Origin: Clostridiales bacterium
Lineage (GTDB): Bacteria; Bacillota; Clostridia; Oscillospirales; Oscillospiraceae
Length of the DNA stretch: 35,459 nt
Assembly (NCBI GenBank): GCA_012521555.1
Contig: JAAYMC010000023.1
Coordinates: 1 to 35,459, forward strand
Reading direction: 5' to 3'
Shown: positions 24,598-31,945 of the stretch, in pieces
Layout of the letters: each line of letters starts with the position of its first letter
Numbering within the stretch: the first letter of the stretch is position 1
The notes under the pieces: generated by a model
Databases searched by the model: none
Seen by the model: the letters and a program-made list of their open reading frames with translations, nothing else
Told to the model about the DNA's origin: nothing
Program-made: the position numbers and the translations under genes

Positions 24598-26823
24598 ATG
24601 AAACGGCTTATTTCAATCTGCGTATCCGTCATCCTTGTGGCGGCGCTCCTGTGCCCGCCCCTTTCGGCCCTCGCCGCCGAGCAGCCGCAGGGCTACTGGC
24701 CTTATCTTGTGGCCTATCAAAAAGCGGTGGAGTCCGGCAACGTCGACGAAATCCTGAAAACGGGGGACGCGCTGCTTAACTTTTACGCGCAGTTTCCCAT
24801 GAACGAAGCCATCGCGAGCACGAGCTACAACGTCTACTACTACCGCTTCACAAACGCCCTGTTCGAGCGGCGGGGCAATTACGACGCCGCCATCGACAAC
24901 GCGAAAAAGCTGCTCAAAGTCTCCGAATACATCGGCTTTACGGACGCGGCCATCGCGGCCAAAGCCGCCATCAGCAAGCTCGACCCGATGACGGAGGTCT
25001 ACGCCCTGTCGGGCGGCGGCGCGCCCTATTACGGAGCGAAACACGAACCGCTCTCGGGGGCGTATTTCGGCCGCGTCGTCAGCATGGACGGCAACAGGGT
25101 GCGCAACGCCGCGGAGCTTGCCGGCGAGTCCATCGCGTCCGTCTACGTCGAAGTCGGCGGCTACACGGCGCAGGACTTTTCGTGGATTATCGGCCGGTTT
25201 GACGACGGCAAACACGCCCTGCACATCGCGCTCAACTTCCCCGGCGAAGAGGCAACGGCCGCGGAAATCGTCGGCGGGAAGCACGACAGGAACATCACGG
25301 AGTCGCTTGAGTATCTCGCCAAGCTCAAAAGCCCGGTGTTTTTGCGCATCGGCGCCGAGATGAACCTCTGGGAAATGGACCCCGCCCTGTTTAAAAACGC
25401 GTACATACACGTCGCGAGGCTCGCGCGCGATATCGCCCCCAACGCGGCGCTCGTCTGGTCGCCCAACTGCGTCGGGCACTGGGGCTCGGAGCTCTCGGAC
25501 TACTACCCCGGCGATCAGTACGTCGACTGGGTGGGCACCTCCCTCTACTCCAACATCACGCCCCACCCCGGCCGCACGGAGACGGACGCCTCCAGCCTGT
25601 ACTTCGGGCGCGGGATTTACGCCGACTGCGTGCTGAATATGCGGGCCGTCGCCGAGTTTGCCATGGCGCGCGGCAAGCCCGTCATCGTGTCGGAAGGCGG
25701 AACGGGCATTGTCAGCAAGGACGGGAAGCGGTTTGACAGCCACGCGGCCGCCCAGATGTTCAAGATGTTCGGCGTTTTGAACATGGTCTACCCGAATATC
25801 AAGGCGATTGTCTATTTCGACGTCGACCTCGGCACCGCCGCGGAAAACTACAAGTACGCCATGACAAACAGCGCGGCCGTCGCCGCGGCGCACAGCGAAG
25901 CCGTCTCGATAAACCCCACGCTGTTAACCTCGGCGGGCCAGACGGCATCGCAGACGTTTGTCAAGCTGTCCGATTTCAGCGAAAAGACAGGCCGCGTTGA
26001 AATCCGCGCCTACAGCGACACGCTCTACAGCGACAAGATGACCGTGACGTACTACTTATCCGGCAAAAAGATTGCCGAGACGAGCGCCCTGCCGTACACC
26101 TGCTTTGTGGACACATCCTCCCTGCCCGCCGGGCTGTACGAGTTTAAGGCGGTGTTCAATGACGGCGCCGGCTACACAAAGACAAAGACGTATACCCTCA
26201 CAAAGCTTCTCAGCGGCGTCGTCTCCTTTACGGAAGGGTACGACCCGTCGGCGAAGCTCGACGTCCCGTCCGACTGGGCGCAGGAGGAAGTCGCCCTCGC
26301 CGTCGAGGCCGGCCTTGTGCCGGACGCGCTCCAGCGCGGCTACACGGAAAACATCACGCGCCTTGACTTCTGCAGGCTGGTGATCACCCTCATCGAGCGG
26401 AAGACGGGCAAAAGCATCGACGAGGTGCTCGCCGGGCGCGGCCTGAAGCTCGACTACAGCGCGTTTACCGACACGAAGGACAAAAGCGTCCTTGCGGCCT
26501 TCGCGCTGGGCATCGTGAGCGGCCGCGGCGGCGGCGTGTTTGACGGCGCGTCGGGCATTGTCCGGGAAGAGGCGGCGAAAATGCTCGCAAACGCCGCCGC
26601 CGTCCTCGGGATAAATGCAAACGCGGCGCCCGTCGCGTTCTCGGACGCCGGGAGCTTTTCCGCGTGGGCCGTGGACGCCATCGCGTTCGTCTCGTCGACG
26701 GTGGACAAAGTCTCCGGCAAGCCCGTCATGGGCGGCGTCGGGGAGGGGCTCTTCAGCCCCCGCGGCTCATACACCCGCCAGCAGGCCTTCATCACCATGC
26801 TCCGGCTCTACAGGGCGTCGTAA
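24598..26823 (+). CDS. Secreted GH26-like glycoside hydrolase with C-terminal SLH domains
   Basis: A 741-residue exported protein. A signal peptide (first 25 residues, cut near ALA-AEQ) is followed by a helical segment (about 30-130), then a (beta/alpha)8-type catalytic region (about 140-430). That region has the two carboxylates expected in GH26-like enzymes: E254 in LRIGAEMNLWEM, as acid/base, and E366 in GKPVIVSEGG, as nucleophile. GH26 enzymes cut beta-mannans or related beta-glucans; the substrate here is inferred only at the fold level. Residues about 455-550 are an Ig-like module (YSDTLYSDKMTVTYYLSGKK), and about 557-741 are SLH repeats (VPSDWAQEEVALAVEAGLVP, FSDAGSFSAWAVDAIAFV) that would hold the enzyme at the cell wall. 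The ATG at 24598 follows a modest AGAGG. Confidence 0.82.
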   Translation: MKRLISICVSVILVAALLCPPLSALAAEQPQGYWPYLVAYQKAVESGNVDEILKTGDALLNFYAQFPMNEAIASTSYNVYYYRFTNALFERRGNYDAAIDNAKKLLKVSEYIGFTDAAIAAKAAISKLDPMTEVYALSGGGAPYYGAKHEPLSGAYFGRVVSMDGNRVRNAAELAGESIASVYVEVGGYTAQDFSWIIGRFDDGKHALHIALNFPGEEATAAEIVGGKHDRNITESLEYLAKLKSPVFLRIGAEMNLWEMDPALFKNAYIHVARLARDIAPNAALVWSPNCVGHWGSELSDYYPGDQYVDWVGTSLYSNITPHPGRTETDASSLYFGRGIYADCVLNMRAVAEFAMARGKPVIVSEGGTGIVSKDGKRFDSHAAAQMFKMFGVLNMVYPNIKAIVYFDVDLGTAAENYKYAMTNSAAVAAAHSEAVSINPTLLTSAGQTASQTFVKLSDFSEKTGRVEIRAYSDTLYSDKMTVTYYLSGKKIAETSALPYTCFVDTSSLPAGLYEFKAVFNDGAGYTKTKTYTLTKLLSGVVSFTEGYDPSAKLDVPSDWAQEEVALAVEAGLVPDALQRGYTENITRLDFCRLVITLIERKTGKSIDEVLAGRGLKLDYSAFTDTKDKSVLAAFALGIVSGRGGGVFDGASGIVREEAAKMLANAAAVLGINANAAPVAFSDAGSFSAWAVDAIAFVSSTVDKVSGKPVMGGVGEGLFSPRGSYTRQQAFITMLRLYRAS

Positions 26824-26836
26824 TACAGGAAAGCAC

Positions 26837-26866
26837 AAAGCCGCCGGCGATTGTCCGGCGGCTTTC
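26837..26866 (+). terminator. Terminator of the GH26-like gene
   Basis: A perfect inverted repeat, AAAGCCGCCGG (26837-26847) with CCGGCGGCTTT (26855-26865), 7-nt loop, followed by CTC instead of a long T-run. The stem is strong, so termination is likely but perhaps incomplete. Confidence 0.75.
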
Positions 26867-26874
26867 TCAGACGC

Positions 26875-26894
26875 GGGAAAGCGCTTGCTTTCCC
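26875..26894. other. Perfect 8-bp hairpin upstream of the dNTPase gene
   Basis: GGGAAAGC (26875-26882), loop GCTT, GCTTTCCC (26887-26894), 36 bp before the ATG of the dNTPase gene. It may be part of the leader RNA or of the terminator complex upstream. No T-run follows. Confidence 0.4.
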
Positions 26895-26930
26895 TGTTCG
26901 GGCAAGACTAAATCGGAAAGGGGCGCCCCC

Positions 26931-28163
26931 ATGCAAAAAGGCGCTTTCAGGGACCACGCGGCGGACAGGCTCCCTCAATGGGAGGCGCTGATAAGCCGGC
27001 AAAACGAGCTCGAGACGCGGAAGGACGAAATCCGAAGCCCCTTCGCGCGCGATTACACCCGCATTCTCCACTCCACGGCGTACCGGCGGCTCAAGCACAA
27101 AACGCAGGTCTTTTTCAATCCCGGCAACGACCATATCTGCACGCGGATGGAGCACGTCAATCACGTCGAATCCGTCAGCACCACAATCGCCCAGTGGCTG
27201 GGACTGAACGTCGAGCTCACACGAGCCATCGCCATCGGCCACGACCTCGGGCACGCGCCCTTCGGCCACCAGGGCGAAGAGGTCATAAAAGATCTCGCGC
27301 GGGAACACCTCGGCGACGGTTTCTGGCACGAGAAAAACGGCCTGCGCTTCGTCGATAAAATCGAGCTGCTCGAGGACAGCAAAAGGCGCTATAAAAACCT
27401 CGCCCTTACCTACGCGGTGCGGGACGGGATTATCTCCCACTGCGGCGAAGTGGACGAAAACGGCCTGAGGCCCCGCGCGGAGCTGATGGACCTTGATACC
27501 TTTGAAACTCCCGGGCAGTACCCGCCCGCCACATGGGAGGGCTGCGTCGTCAAGATTGCAGATAAGATCGCGTACCTCGGCCGCGATATTGAAGACGCCA
27601 TAACCCTCGGCTTTCTGGACGAGGCGGCTCAGGGCGCGCTTCTCAGGATGGCGCGCGCGTACGACGAGCACGCCATGAACACCACGGTCATCATGCACAA
27701 CATGATCGGCGACATCTGCCGAAACAGCAGCCCCGATAATGGGATCTGCCTGAGCCCGCCCTTTTTCGAGCAAATCAACACCCTGAAAGCCTTCAACTAC
27801 GCGCACATCTACCGGCACGAACGGTTCAGGCCGTTTACGCGCTACTCCGAGCTTGTGCTCTCGGAGCTGTTTGACGCCCTGTACAGCTGTTACGACGAAA
27901 AGAACACGTTTCAGGCCCTCAAAGGCAGGCTCGCTTTCGCGCCGCAGCTTCTCGGCACGTTTACGGAGTGGCTCGCGCGCTACTGCTTTGCGGAGATTGT
28001 CCCCGAAGAAAAACTGCGCGCCCTTGCCCTCCGGTGCGACAATGAGAAGATTTACAAAGACCTCGGCGACAGGACGCTTTACGTTCAAGCCATTTTGGAC
28101 TTCATCGCAGGCATGACGGACCGCTTCGCCATCGCGGTCTTTAACGAGCTGATAACGTACTAG
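26931..28163 (+). CDS. dgt: dGTPase-like deoxynucleoside triphosphate triphosphohydrolase (HD domain)
   Basis: A 410-residue HD-superfamily hydrolase. It shows the dNTPase N-terminus (SRQNELETRKDEIRSPFARD, then RILHSTAYRRLKHKTQVF), the metal-binding His residues H75 and H78 (HVNHVES), and the HD pair H104-D105 in GHDLGHAPFGHQGEE. Further conserved parts are VRDGIISHCGE and VVKIADKIAYLGRDIEDA. Such enzymes remove triphosphate from dGTP or other dNTPs and control nucleotide pools or defend against phage; the exact nucleotide is not predictable. The ATG at 26931 follows GGAAAGGGG; upstream in-frame starts run through the terminator and the previous gene and are rejected. The last codons and 9 bp past the stop are repeated in degenerate form 71 bp downstream. 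Confidence 0.92.
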   Translation: MQKGAFRDHAADRLPQWEALISRQNELETRKDEIRSPFARDYTRILHSTAYRRLKHKTQVFFNPGNDHICTRMEHVNHVESVSTTIAQWLGLNVELTRAIAIGHDLGHAPFGHQGEEVIKDLAREHLGDGFWHEKNGLRFVDKIELLEDSKRRYKNLALTYAVRDGIISHCGEVDENGLRPRAELMDLDTFETPGQYPPATWEGCVVKIADKIAYLGRDIEDAITLGFLDEAAQGALLRMARAYDEHAMNTTVIMHNMIGDICRNSSPDNGICLSPPFFEQINTLKAFNYAHIYRHERFRPFTRYSELVLSELFDALYSCYDEKNTFQALKGRLAFAPQLLGTFTEWLARYCFAEIVPEEKLRALALRCDNEKIYKDLGDRTLYVQAILDFIAGMTDRFAIAVFNELITY

Positions 28164-28172
28164 AAGGATAAG
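28122..28172. repeat. 3' end of the dNTPase gene, copy 1 of a tandem near-duplicate
   Basis: The last 14 codons with the stop and 9 bp beyond. Its final 36 bp (28137-28172) match 28208-28243 at 30 positions. Confidence 0.75.
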
Positions 28173-28192
28173 GCCCTATCCAGGATGTGCCT

Positions 28193-28243
28193 CGACATGC
28201 GGCAAAGGTCTTCAATGAGCTGATTGCATACTAGAAGGCTAAG
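28193..28243. repeat. Degenerate copy 2 of the dNTPase 3' end
   Basis: Read in the same phase relative to the repeat it encodes RHAAKVFNELIAY and a TAG stop, against RFAIAVFNELITY and TAG in the gene. The shared VFNELI-x-Y-stop plus AAGG-x-TAAG tail lies at a 71-bp offset. Several differences are synonymous, which suggests the copy derives from a once-coding paralogue end or an old recombination. Confidence 0.7.
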
Positions 28244-28375
28244 CGTGCATTACGCTTTACGGCCCCGACCGGCAAGCATACCCTCACGCAATGAGGGCGC
28301 GCCTCCATCCCGGCGCGATGTCTAAAGCGCCCCGGCCGCCTGGCCATATCTATGCGGCTAAAAGACGCTCCCAAA

Positions 28376-28417
28376 CAAAAACCTCCGGCACGGCGTTTGC
28401 CGTACCGGAGGTTTTTC
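28376..28417. terminator. Bidirectional terminator
   Basis: Stem ACCTCCGG (28381-28388) with CCGGAGGT (28405-28412), and inner stem ACGGC/GCCGT around GTTT; A-tract before and T-tract after. It serves the dNTPase gene (+) and the converging CobW operon (-). Confidence 0.9.
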
Positions 28418-28467
28418 TCACGTTATCCCGCCGAGCGGGAGCTTGCAAAGCGCCTTGGCGCGCTTTC

Positions 28468-28493
28468 CCGCCGCGCTTTCCGGCGGTTTTTTT
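28468..28493 (+). terminator. Second hairpin-T-run terminator
   Basis: CCGCCG (28468-28473) pairs with CGGCGG (28481-28486), followed by seven T. It is oriented for plus-strand transcription and backs up the terminator 50 bp upstream. Confidence 0.7.
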
Positions 28494-28514
28494 CTAAACA
28501 GCAGCGCTAAACCG

Positions 28515-29012
28515 TCATTCAAACAAGCCCGCCACGAGCGCCTCGACCGACTCCCGCGCGCCTGTGTTCGCGACGGACAGGATATTCAGGGACAGCCTGC
28601 ACTCCGAAACAGCGGCGTCATCCCGCCACGCGCCGACAACCGTCACATCGGGCGCGTCGACGCGGGTGATGGACAGCGCGGCCTGGCCCGCCTCGCACTG
28701 GATGAGGGCTTTGACGTGCCCCAATATGACGCGGTCGACGGCGACGGCCTCGCAGATCTCCTGAATTTTCCGGACAAGCGCGTCAAGCGCGCTGTCCGCC
28801 CGAAGCGGCTTCTCAAAGCGGACGGTTCCGCTGCGGCTTAAAATCAGCGCGTCGTCAATCACGCTGTTTCCGTGGCCGTGGCAGCCGCAATCGCAGTCCG
28901 GCCCGTGTTCGTGCGCGTGTTCGCCGCAGCCGCAATCCGGCCCGTGTTCGTGCGCGCCGCTGCCGCAGCCGCAGTCCGGCCCGTGTTCGTGGGTGTGATG
29001 GTGGTCGTGCAT
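28515..29012 (-). CDS. His/Cys-repeat putative metal-binding protein, partner of CobW-like GTPase
   Basis: A 165-residue protein I cannot assign to a named family. Residues 1-45 are dominated by His and Cys: MHDHHHTHEHG followed by three copies of a 13-residue unit built on HEHGPDCGCG, a likely high-capacity site for Ni, Co or Zn. Residues about 50-165 form an alpha/beta domain (VIDDALILSRSGTVRFEK, VDRVILGHVKALIQCEAG, ALSITRVDAPDVTVVGAW) without a visible catalytic motif. ATG 29012 is chosen because GGGAGA lies upstream and MHDHHH starts the His region; a start at 29057 would overlap the upstream gene. It lies 22 bp after a CobW-type GTPase on the same transcript, so a role in metal storage or delivery is inferred from composition and context. 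Confidence 0.75.
   Translation of the reverse strand: MHDHHHTHEHGPDCGCGSGAHEHGPDCGCGEHAHEHGPDCDCGCHGHGNSVIDDALILSRSGTVRFEKPLRADSALDALVRKIQEICEAVAVDRVILGHVKALIQCEAGQAALSITRVDAPDVTVVGAWRDDAAVSECRLSLNILSVANTGARESVEALVAGLFE
28897..28991. repeat. 39-bp tandem repeat, three units, in the His/Cys-repeat gene
   Basis: A 17-bp core, TCCGGCCCGTGTTCGTG on the plus strand, occurs without mismatch at 28897-28913, 28936-28952 and 28975-28991, exactly 39 bp (13 codons) apart. The flanks differ slightly. Such repeats can change in number by slippage. Confidence 0.9.
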
Positions 29013-29034
29013 ATCGCTTATCTCTCCCTTTCTG

Positions 29035-29628
29035 CTAAAGCGCCGCGCACTCGGCAAGCTTTGCCCAGAGCGCGCCCGGGTCTTTCAGCGCCTCGTCCAG
29101 CACAACAACTTTCGCCTGCGGCGCCTTTTCCCGAAGCGTCTCAAACGTCCTGTCCGTCGGCGCCTCGACATCCACCTTATTGAGGAGCACGACGTCCGCC
29201 CCGCCGACCTGATGGTCGAAGATGTGGGCCAGCGCCGTCACGAGATACTTCCAGCGCGACATATCCACGACGCAGACGGTGCGCACCTCGACCCCCGGGC
29301 GGCCGTACTTCTCAAACAGCTCCTGGATGCCGTCCATCAGGGCAAGCCCCGTCATTTCCACGATGATGTAGTCGGGCGCGATCTGATCCTGTATCCGGCC
29401 GACGGCTTCAATCAGGCTCCCCGAAATCTGGCAGCACACGCAGCCCCCGAAAAGCGGGGTGACCTCCACCTTTGCCTCGCGCAAAAGGGCGTCGTCAATC
29501 CCCACCTCGCCAATCTCGTTTTCGATGATGGCGCAGGTTCTGCCCGCGTCCGCCAGCCCCTTTATGAGGCGCCCGATAACCGTCGTCTTGCCTGAACCGA
29601 GAAACCCGCCGAAAATGATGATTTTCAT
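29035..29628 (-). CDS. CobW/HypB/UreG-type metal-chaperone GTPase (COG0523), short form
   Basis: A 197-residue P-loop GTPase. Visible motifs: Walker A GGFLGSGKTT (residues 6-15), the metal-binding GGCVCCQI (CxCC, near residue 61), the switch-like IIVEMTGLAL, and the base-recognition LNKVDV (about 148). It lacks the C-terminal CobW_C domain of longer members. COG0523 proteins use GTP hydrolysis to deliver Zn, Co, Ni or Fe to target enzymes. ATG 29628 is preceded by AGAGGTGG; a GTG at 29643 inside that site is less likely. It is the first gene of a two-gene operon with the His/Cys-repeat protein, which may play the part of a metal-loading partner. The target enzyme is not visible in the window. 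Confidence 0.9.
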   Translation of the reverse strand: MKIIIFGGFLGSGKTTVIGRLIKGLADAGRTCAIIENEIGEVGIDDALLREAKVEVTPLFGGCVCCQISGSLIEAVGRIQDQIAPDYIIVEMTGLALMDGIQELFEKYGRPGVEVRTVCVVDMSRWKYLVTALAHIFDHQVGGADVVLLNKVDVEAPTDRTFETLREKAPQAKVVVLDEALKDPGALWAKLAECAAL

Positions 29629-29718
29629 CGCAGGATAATCCACCTCTGTCTTTTTCTTTAGCGCCCCGCCCTTTTCCCGGCACGGCGCGCCATGCGCTTT
29701 CTTTGCAGATATTGACAG

Positions 29719-29748
29719 TATACCATTTTGCCGCGCGTTTGGGCAAGC
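29719..29748 (-). promoter_or_regulatory. Promoter of the CobW operon
   Basis: Minus strand: TTGCCC (29743-29748), an 18-nt spacer, TATACT (29719-29724). It is back-to-back with the promoter at 29787. I saw no clear Zur, Fur or NikR box. Confidence 0.55.
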
Positions 29749-29786
29749 GCAACGGCAGCCGTTGAGGCTGCGATATGGGGTTTTAA

Positions 29787-29815
29787 TTGAATTTTGTCGA
29801 ACGAGATGATATGCT
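29787..29815 (+). promoter_or_regulatory. Promoter of the zinc-ribbon protein gene
   Basis: TTGAAT (29787-29792), a 17-nt spacer, TATGCT (29810-29815). It overlaps a possible upstream start codon, so translation starts further down, at 29895. Confidence 0.65.
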
Positions 29816-29894
29816 GAAACAAGTTATATATCGGTATCGGGGGCTGTTTACTCGCTTCGCGCGGTGCCGGTTACATAAAGGAGTGTCTTTTTCA

Positions 29895-30515
29895 ATGATA
29901 TGCCCAAGGTGTAACAAAGCCATCCCCGACGACAGCGCGTTTTGCCAGTATTGCGGGTTTCAGACGGCGCCGCGCGCGGAGGAAAAGCCCTTTGATACCG
30001 CGACAGATACCAATCACCCCGCCGCCGTCAGCCCGGGCTCAAATCCTGTAAATCCGGCCCCGGGCATGGCGCAATATGCCCCTCCCGCCCGGTACTGCTC
30101 GCGCTGCGGGGGCCTGATAGACAGGTCTTCCCGGCGGTGCACGGCGTGCGGCAGGCAATACTTCCGCCCGGCAAGCGCGGTCCCGGTTATCGTTCTCTCT
30201 GTGTTACTGGCCATAAGCGTTGGCCTGAACATCCGGCAGTACGTCATCCATAGCAATATGACGGAAACCGTGGCAAATCTCGAAGCGGAGATTGCCGAGC
30301 AGGAGGAGTCGATAAACAACCTCTGGTGGGATTACTTAAAGCTTTCCAATGAAACCGACTTTTTCCGGTCCCATGCGGTTATCGTCCCTGACGACGGAAC
30401 GAACCTGTACCACTTGTACAGGTGCGAAGATTTAGATTTATCGAGCTTCTGGATTTACAACACCGAAGCCGCCAAACAGCAAGGCCTTCAGCCCTGCCCG
30501 AAGTGCTATCCCTGA
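29895..30515 (+). CDS. Zinc-ribbon membrane protein with Ada-like C-terminal Zn motif
   Basis: A 206-residue protein. Two zinc ribbons (CPRCNKAIPDDSAFCQYC at 3-20 and CSRCGGLIDRSSRRCTAC at about 69-86) flank a Pro/Asn-rich linker. One membrane helix (about 96-115, VPVIVLSVLLAISVGLNI) is followed by a coiled-coil stretch (TVANLEAEIAEQEESINNL). The last 35 residues run YHLYRCEDLDL, then AAKQQGLQPCPKCYP, which matches the H-x3-C...C-x2-C layout of the Ada-type metal-binding domain found at the ends of nucleases and other proteins. The start ATG 29895 follows AAAGGAG at a long spacing of about 12 nt. Function unknown; a cytoplasmic ribbon with an external Zn-binding end suggests sensing or scaffolding, by inference only. 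Confidence 0.8.
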   Translation: MICPRCNKAIPDDSAFCQYCGFQTAPRAEEKPFDTATDTNHPAAVSPGSNPVNPAPGMAQYAPPARYCSRCGGLIDRSSRRCTACGRQYFRPASAVPVIVLSVLLAISVGLNIRQYVIHSNMTETVANLEAEIAEQEESINNLWWDYLKLSNETDFFRSHAVIVPDDGTNLYHLYRCEDLDLSSFWIYNTEAAKQQGLQPCPKCYP

Positions 30516-30556
30516 CATTTGCCGGACGGCTCAGGCCGCGCCTTAGCGATACGCCG

Positions 30557-30584
30557 TTGCAATCCGCCGCGCGCGTGCTATAAT
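30557..30584 (+). promoter_or_regulatory. Promoter of the anion permease gene
   Basis: TTGCAA (30557-30562), a 16-nt spacer and a consensus TATAAT (30579-30584), 52 bp before the ATG. Confidence 0.7.
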
Positions 30585-30636
30585 CAAACACGGTTTTTTC
30601 TGACACATCCGATAAATCTGGGGGCCGGCCTTTAAT

Positions 30637-31755
30637 ATGACGCTTACCTTGCGAAAAATCGCCCTGAAGCTGAGGGGCGAGCCCTTTTTCCTCATCACCC
30701 TCGCCGCCACGCTCGCAGTATCTGTTTTCGCCCGCCCGCACGCTTCGGCCATCAACTGGAGCGTCATCTCCATTCTGTTTGCCCAGATGCTCGTTTGCGC
30801 GGCGTTTGAGGAGTGCGCGCTGCTCTCGTCGCTCGCGTCGTGGATTGTGGGCGTTTTCCGGACGCCGAAAACGCTCGGCTTTGCGATGGTGCTGCTGACC
30901 GGTGTGCTCGCCATGTTCGTCACGAACGACATCGCGCTGCTGACTGTCGTGCCCGTTACCATCTCCATCTCGAAGCTGACGGGGCGGGGGCCGCGCATTC
31001 TCGTGGTGCTTGAGACGATTTCGGCCAACCTCTTTTCGGCCATGACGCCTTTCGGCAACCCGCAAAACCTCTACCTCTATTCGTACTTTAACATTCCGGC
31101 CCCGGAATTTTTCAATACCATGCTGCCCTTCGGCGCGCTCGGCATTGCGCTGCTTCTCCTCAGCGTGCCGCTGCTGTGCCGCGGCGGCTGCTACAACGCC
31201 GAACGCGCCCCCTTCGTGACGAAAAACCGCAGACTTCTTATCGCGGCGGCGGCGGTGTTCGTGGTGAACATCCTGTCCGTCCTGCGCGTGGTCGACTACA
31301 GGATTGCGCTGGCGCTGGCGGCCGTTGTCTTTCTCGCGCTTGCGCCGCGGCTGTTTAAGTCCGTCGACTACGTGCTCCTCCTCACTTTCATCCTCTTTTT
31401 CCTGTTTACCGACGCGCTCACGTCCATCCCCTCCGTCCGCGCCTTCTTCGGCGGGCTCCTCGGCTCGAAGGCAAGCGTCCTGCTTGCCTCGGCGGCGCTC
31501 AGCCAGATTATCAGCAACGTGCCGGCCGCCGTGGTGCTCTCCGGCTTTACGGGGCAGTACGGGGCGCTTCTGCTCGGCGTGTCCGCCGGCGGGCTCGGAA
31601 CGCTCATCGCCTCTTTGGCGAGCCTTATCTCCTATAAGCTGTACGTCAGGGCCTTCCCGGACGAGGCGCGCGCGTACCTCAAGGCTTTCCACGCGCTCAA
31701 CGCCGCGTTCCTTGCGATTCTCCTCGCCGCCCTTACGGTTGTGCTTGTGCTGTGA
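30637..31755 (+). CDS. ArsB/CitM (SLC13/IT superfamily) permease
   Basis: A 372-residue membrane protein with about ten hydrophobic segments in two inverted halves. The first half carries AMFVTNDIALLTVVPVTI and MTPFGNPQNLYLYSYF; the second carries LSQIISNVPAAVVLSGF. These T-N-D and S-N-V-P signatures mark the ion transporter superfamily that includes ArsB, CitMHS and SLC13 carriers. Substrates range from arsenite and sodium to citrate or dicarboxylates, and none is decided here; no arsR or arsC lies nearby. The Shine-Dalgarno is not clear (GGGGGCCGGCC region) but the ATG at 30637 starts close to the first helix. It is slightly shorter than typical 400-430-residue members. It has its own promoter and terminator, so it is a single-gene unit. 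Confidence 0.87.
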   Translation: MTLTLRKIALKLRGEPFFLITLAATLAVSVFARPHASAINWSVISILFAQMLVCAAFEECALLSSLASWIVGVFRTPKTLGFAMVLLTGVLAMFVTNDIALLTVVPVTISISKLTGRGPRILVVLETISANLFSAMTPFGNPQNLYLYSYFNIPAPEFFNTMLPFGALGIALLLLSVPLLCRGGCYNAERAPFVTKNRRLLIAAAAVFVVNILSVLRVVDYRIALALAAVVFLALAPRLFKSVDYVLLLTFILFFLFTDALTSIPSVRAFFGGLLGSKASVLLASAALSQIISNVPAAVVLSGFTGQYGALLLGVSAGGLGTLIASLASLISYKLYVRAFPDEARAYLKAFHALNAAFLAILLAALTVVLVL

Positions 31756-31759
31756 AGTT

Positions 31760-31790
31760 AAACCGGAGCTAAAAAGGCTCCGGTTTTTTA
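31760..31790 (+). terminator. Terminator of the permease gene
   Basis: AACCGGAGC (31761-31769) pairs with GCTCCGGTT (31777-31785) around an A-rich 7-nt loop, followed by a T-run. Confidence 0.92.
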
Positions 31791-31840
31791 CTGCCGCGCA
31801 TCTCCTGCCGGCGCGGGCAGGCGCTCCCCCGGGAAACGCG

Positions 31841-31868
31841 CTTGATTTGGGATTCCATCCCATATAAT
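31841..31868 (+). promoter_or_regulatory. Promoter of the leaderless SLH gene, with internal dyad
   Basis: CTTGAT (31841-31846), a 16-nt spacer and TATAAT (31863-31868). The spacer contains TGGGAT-TCC-ATCCCA (31848-31862), an inverted repeat in operator position. Confidence 0.55.
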
Positions 31869-31945
31869 ACAAAAGTGTAGCATGGCGTTTCCGGGATGCG
31901 CCGCCAAAAGCCGCACCGTGCAGCGAAAGCAAAGGAGGCGATTTG

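Larger units (their letters stand above)
28164..28514. other. Intergenic region between converging dNTPase and His/Cys-repeat genes
   Basis: It holds the degenerate dNTPase tail copy, a CCCTCA/TGAGGG hairpin (about 28281-28298), one inverted copy of the 9-mer GCCGCATAG (28350-28358), a strong bidirectional terminator and a second plus-strand terminator. No gene or tRNA is supported. Confidence 0.5.

Noticed and set aside
24613-28088. Two 426-residue minus-strand open frames
   Set aside because: Antisense shadows of the GH26-like and dNTPase genes, both of which have clear motifs and ribosome sites on the plus strand.
28244-28375. Possible tRNA or small RNA after the dNTPase gene
   Set aside because: Short hairpins are present but no cloverleaf, no T-loop GTTCGAATC-like element and no conserved RNA pattern could be made out.
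28876-29000. Repeats considered as a CRISPR array
   Set aside because: The 39-bp units are in frame inside a coding sequence and have no unique spacers; they encode the HEHGPDCGCG units.
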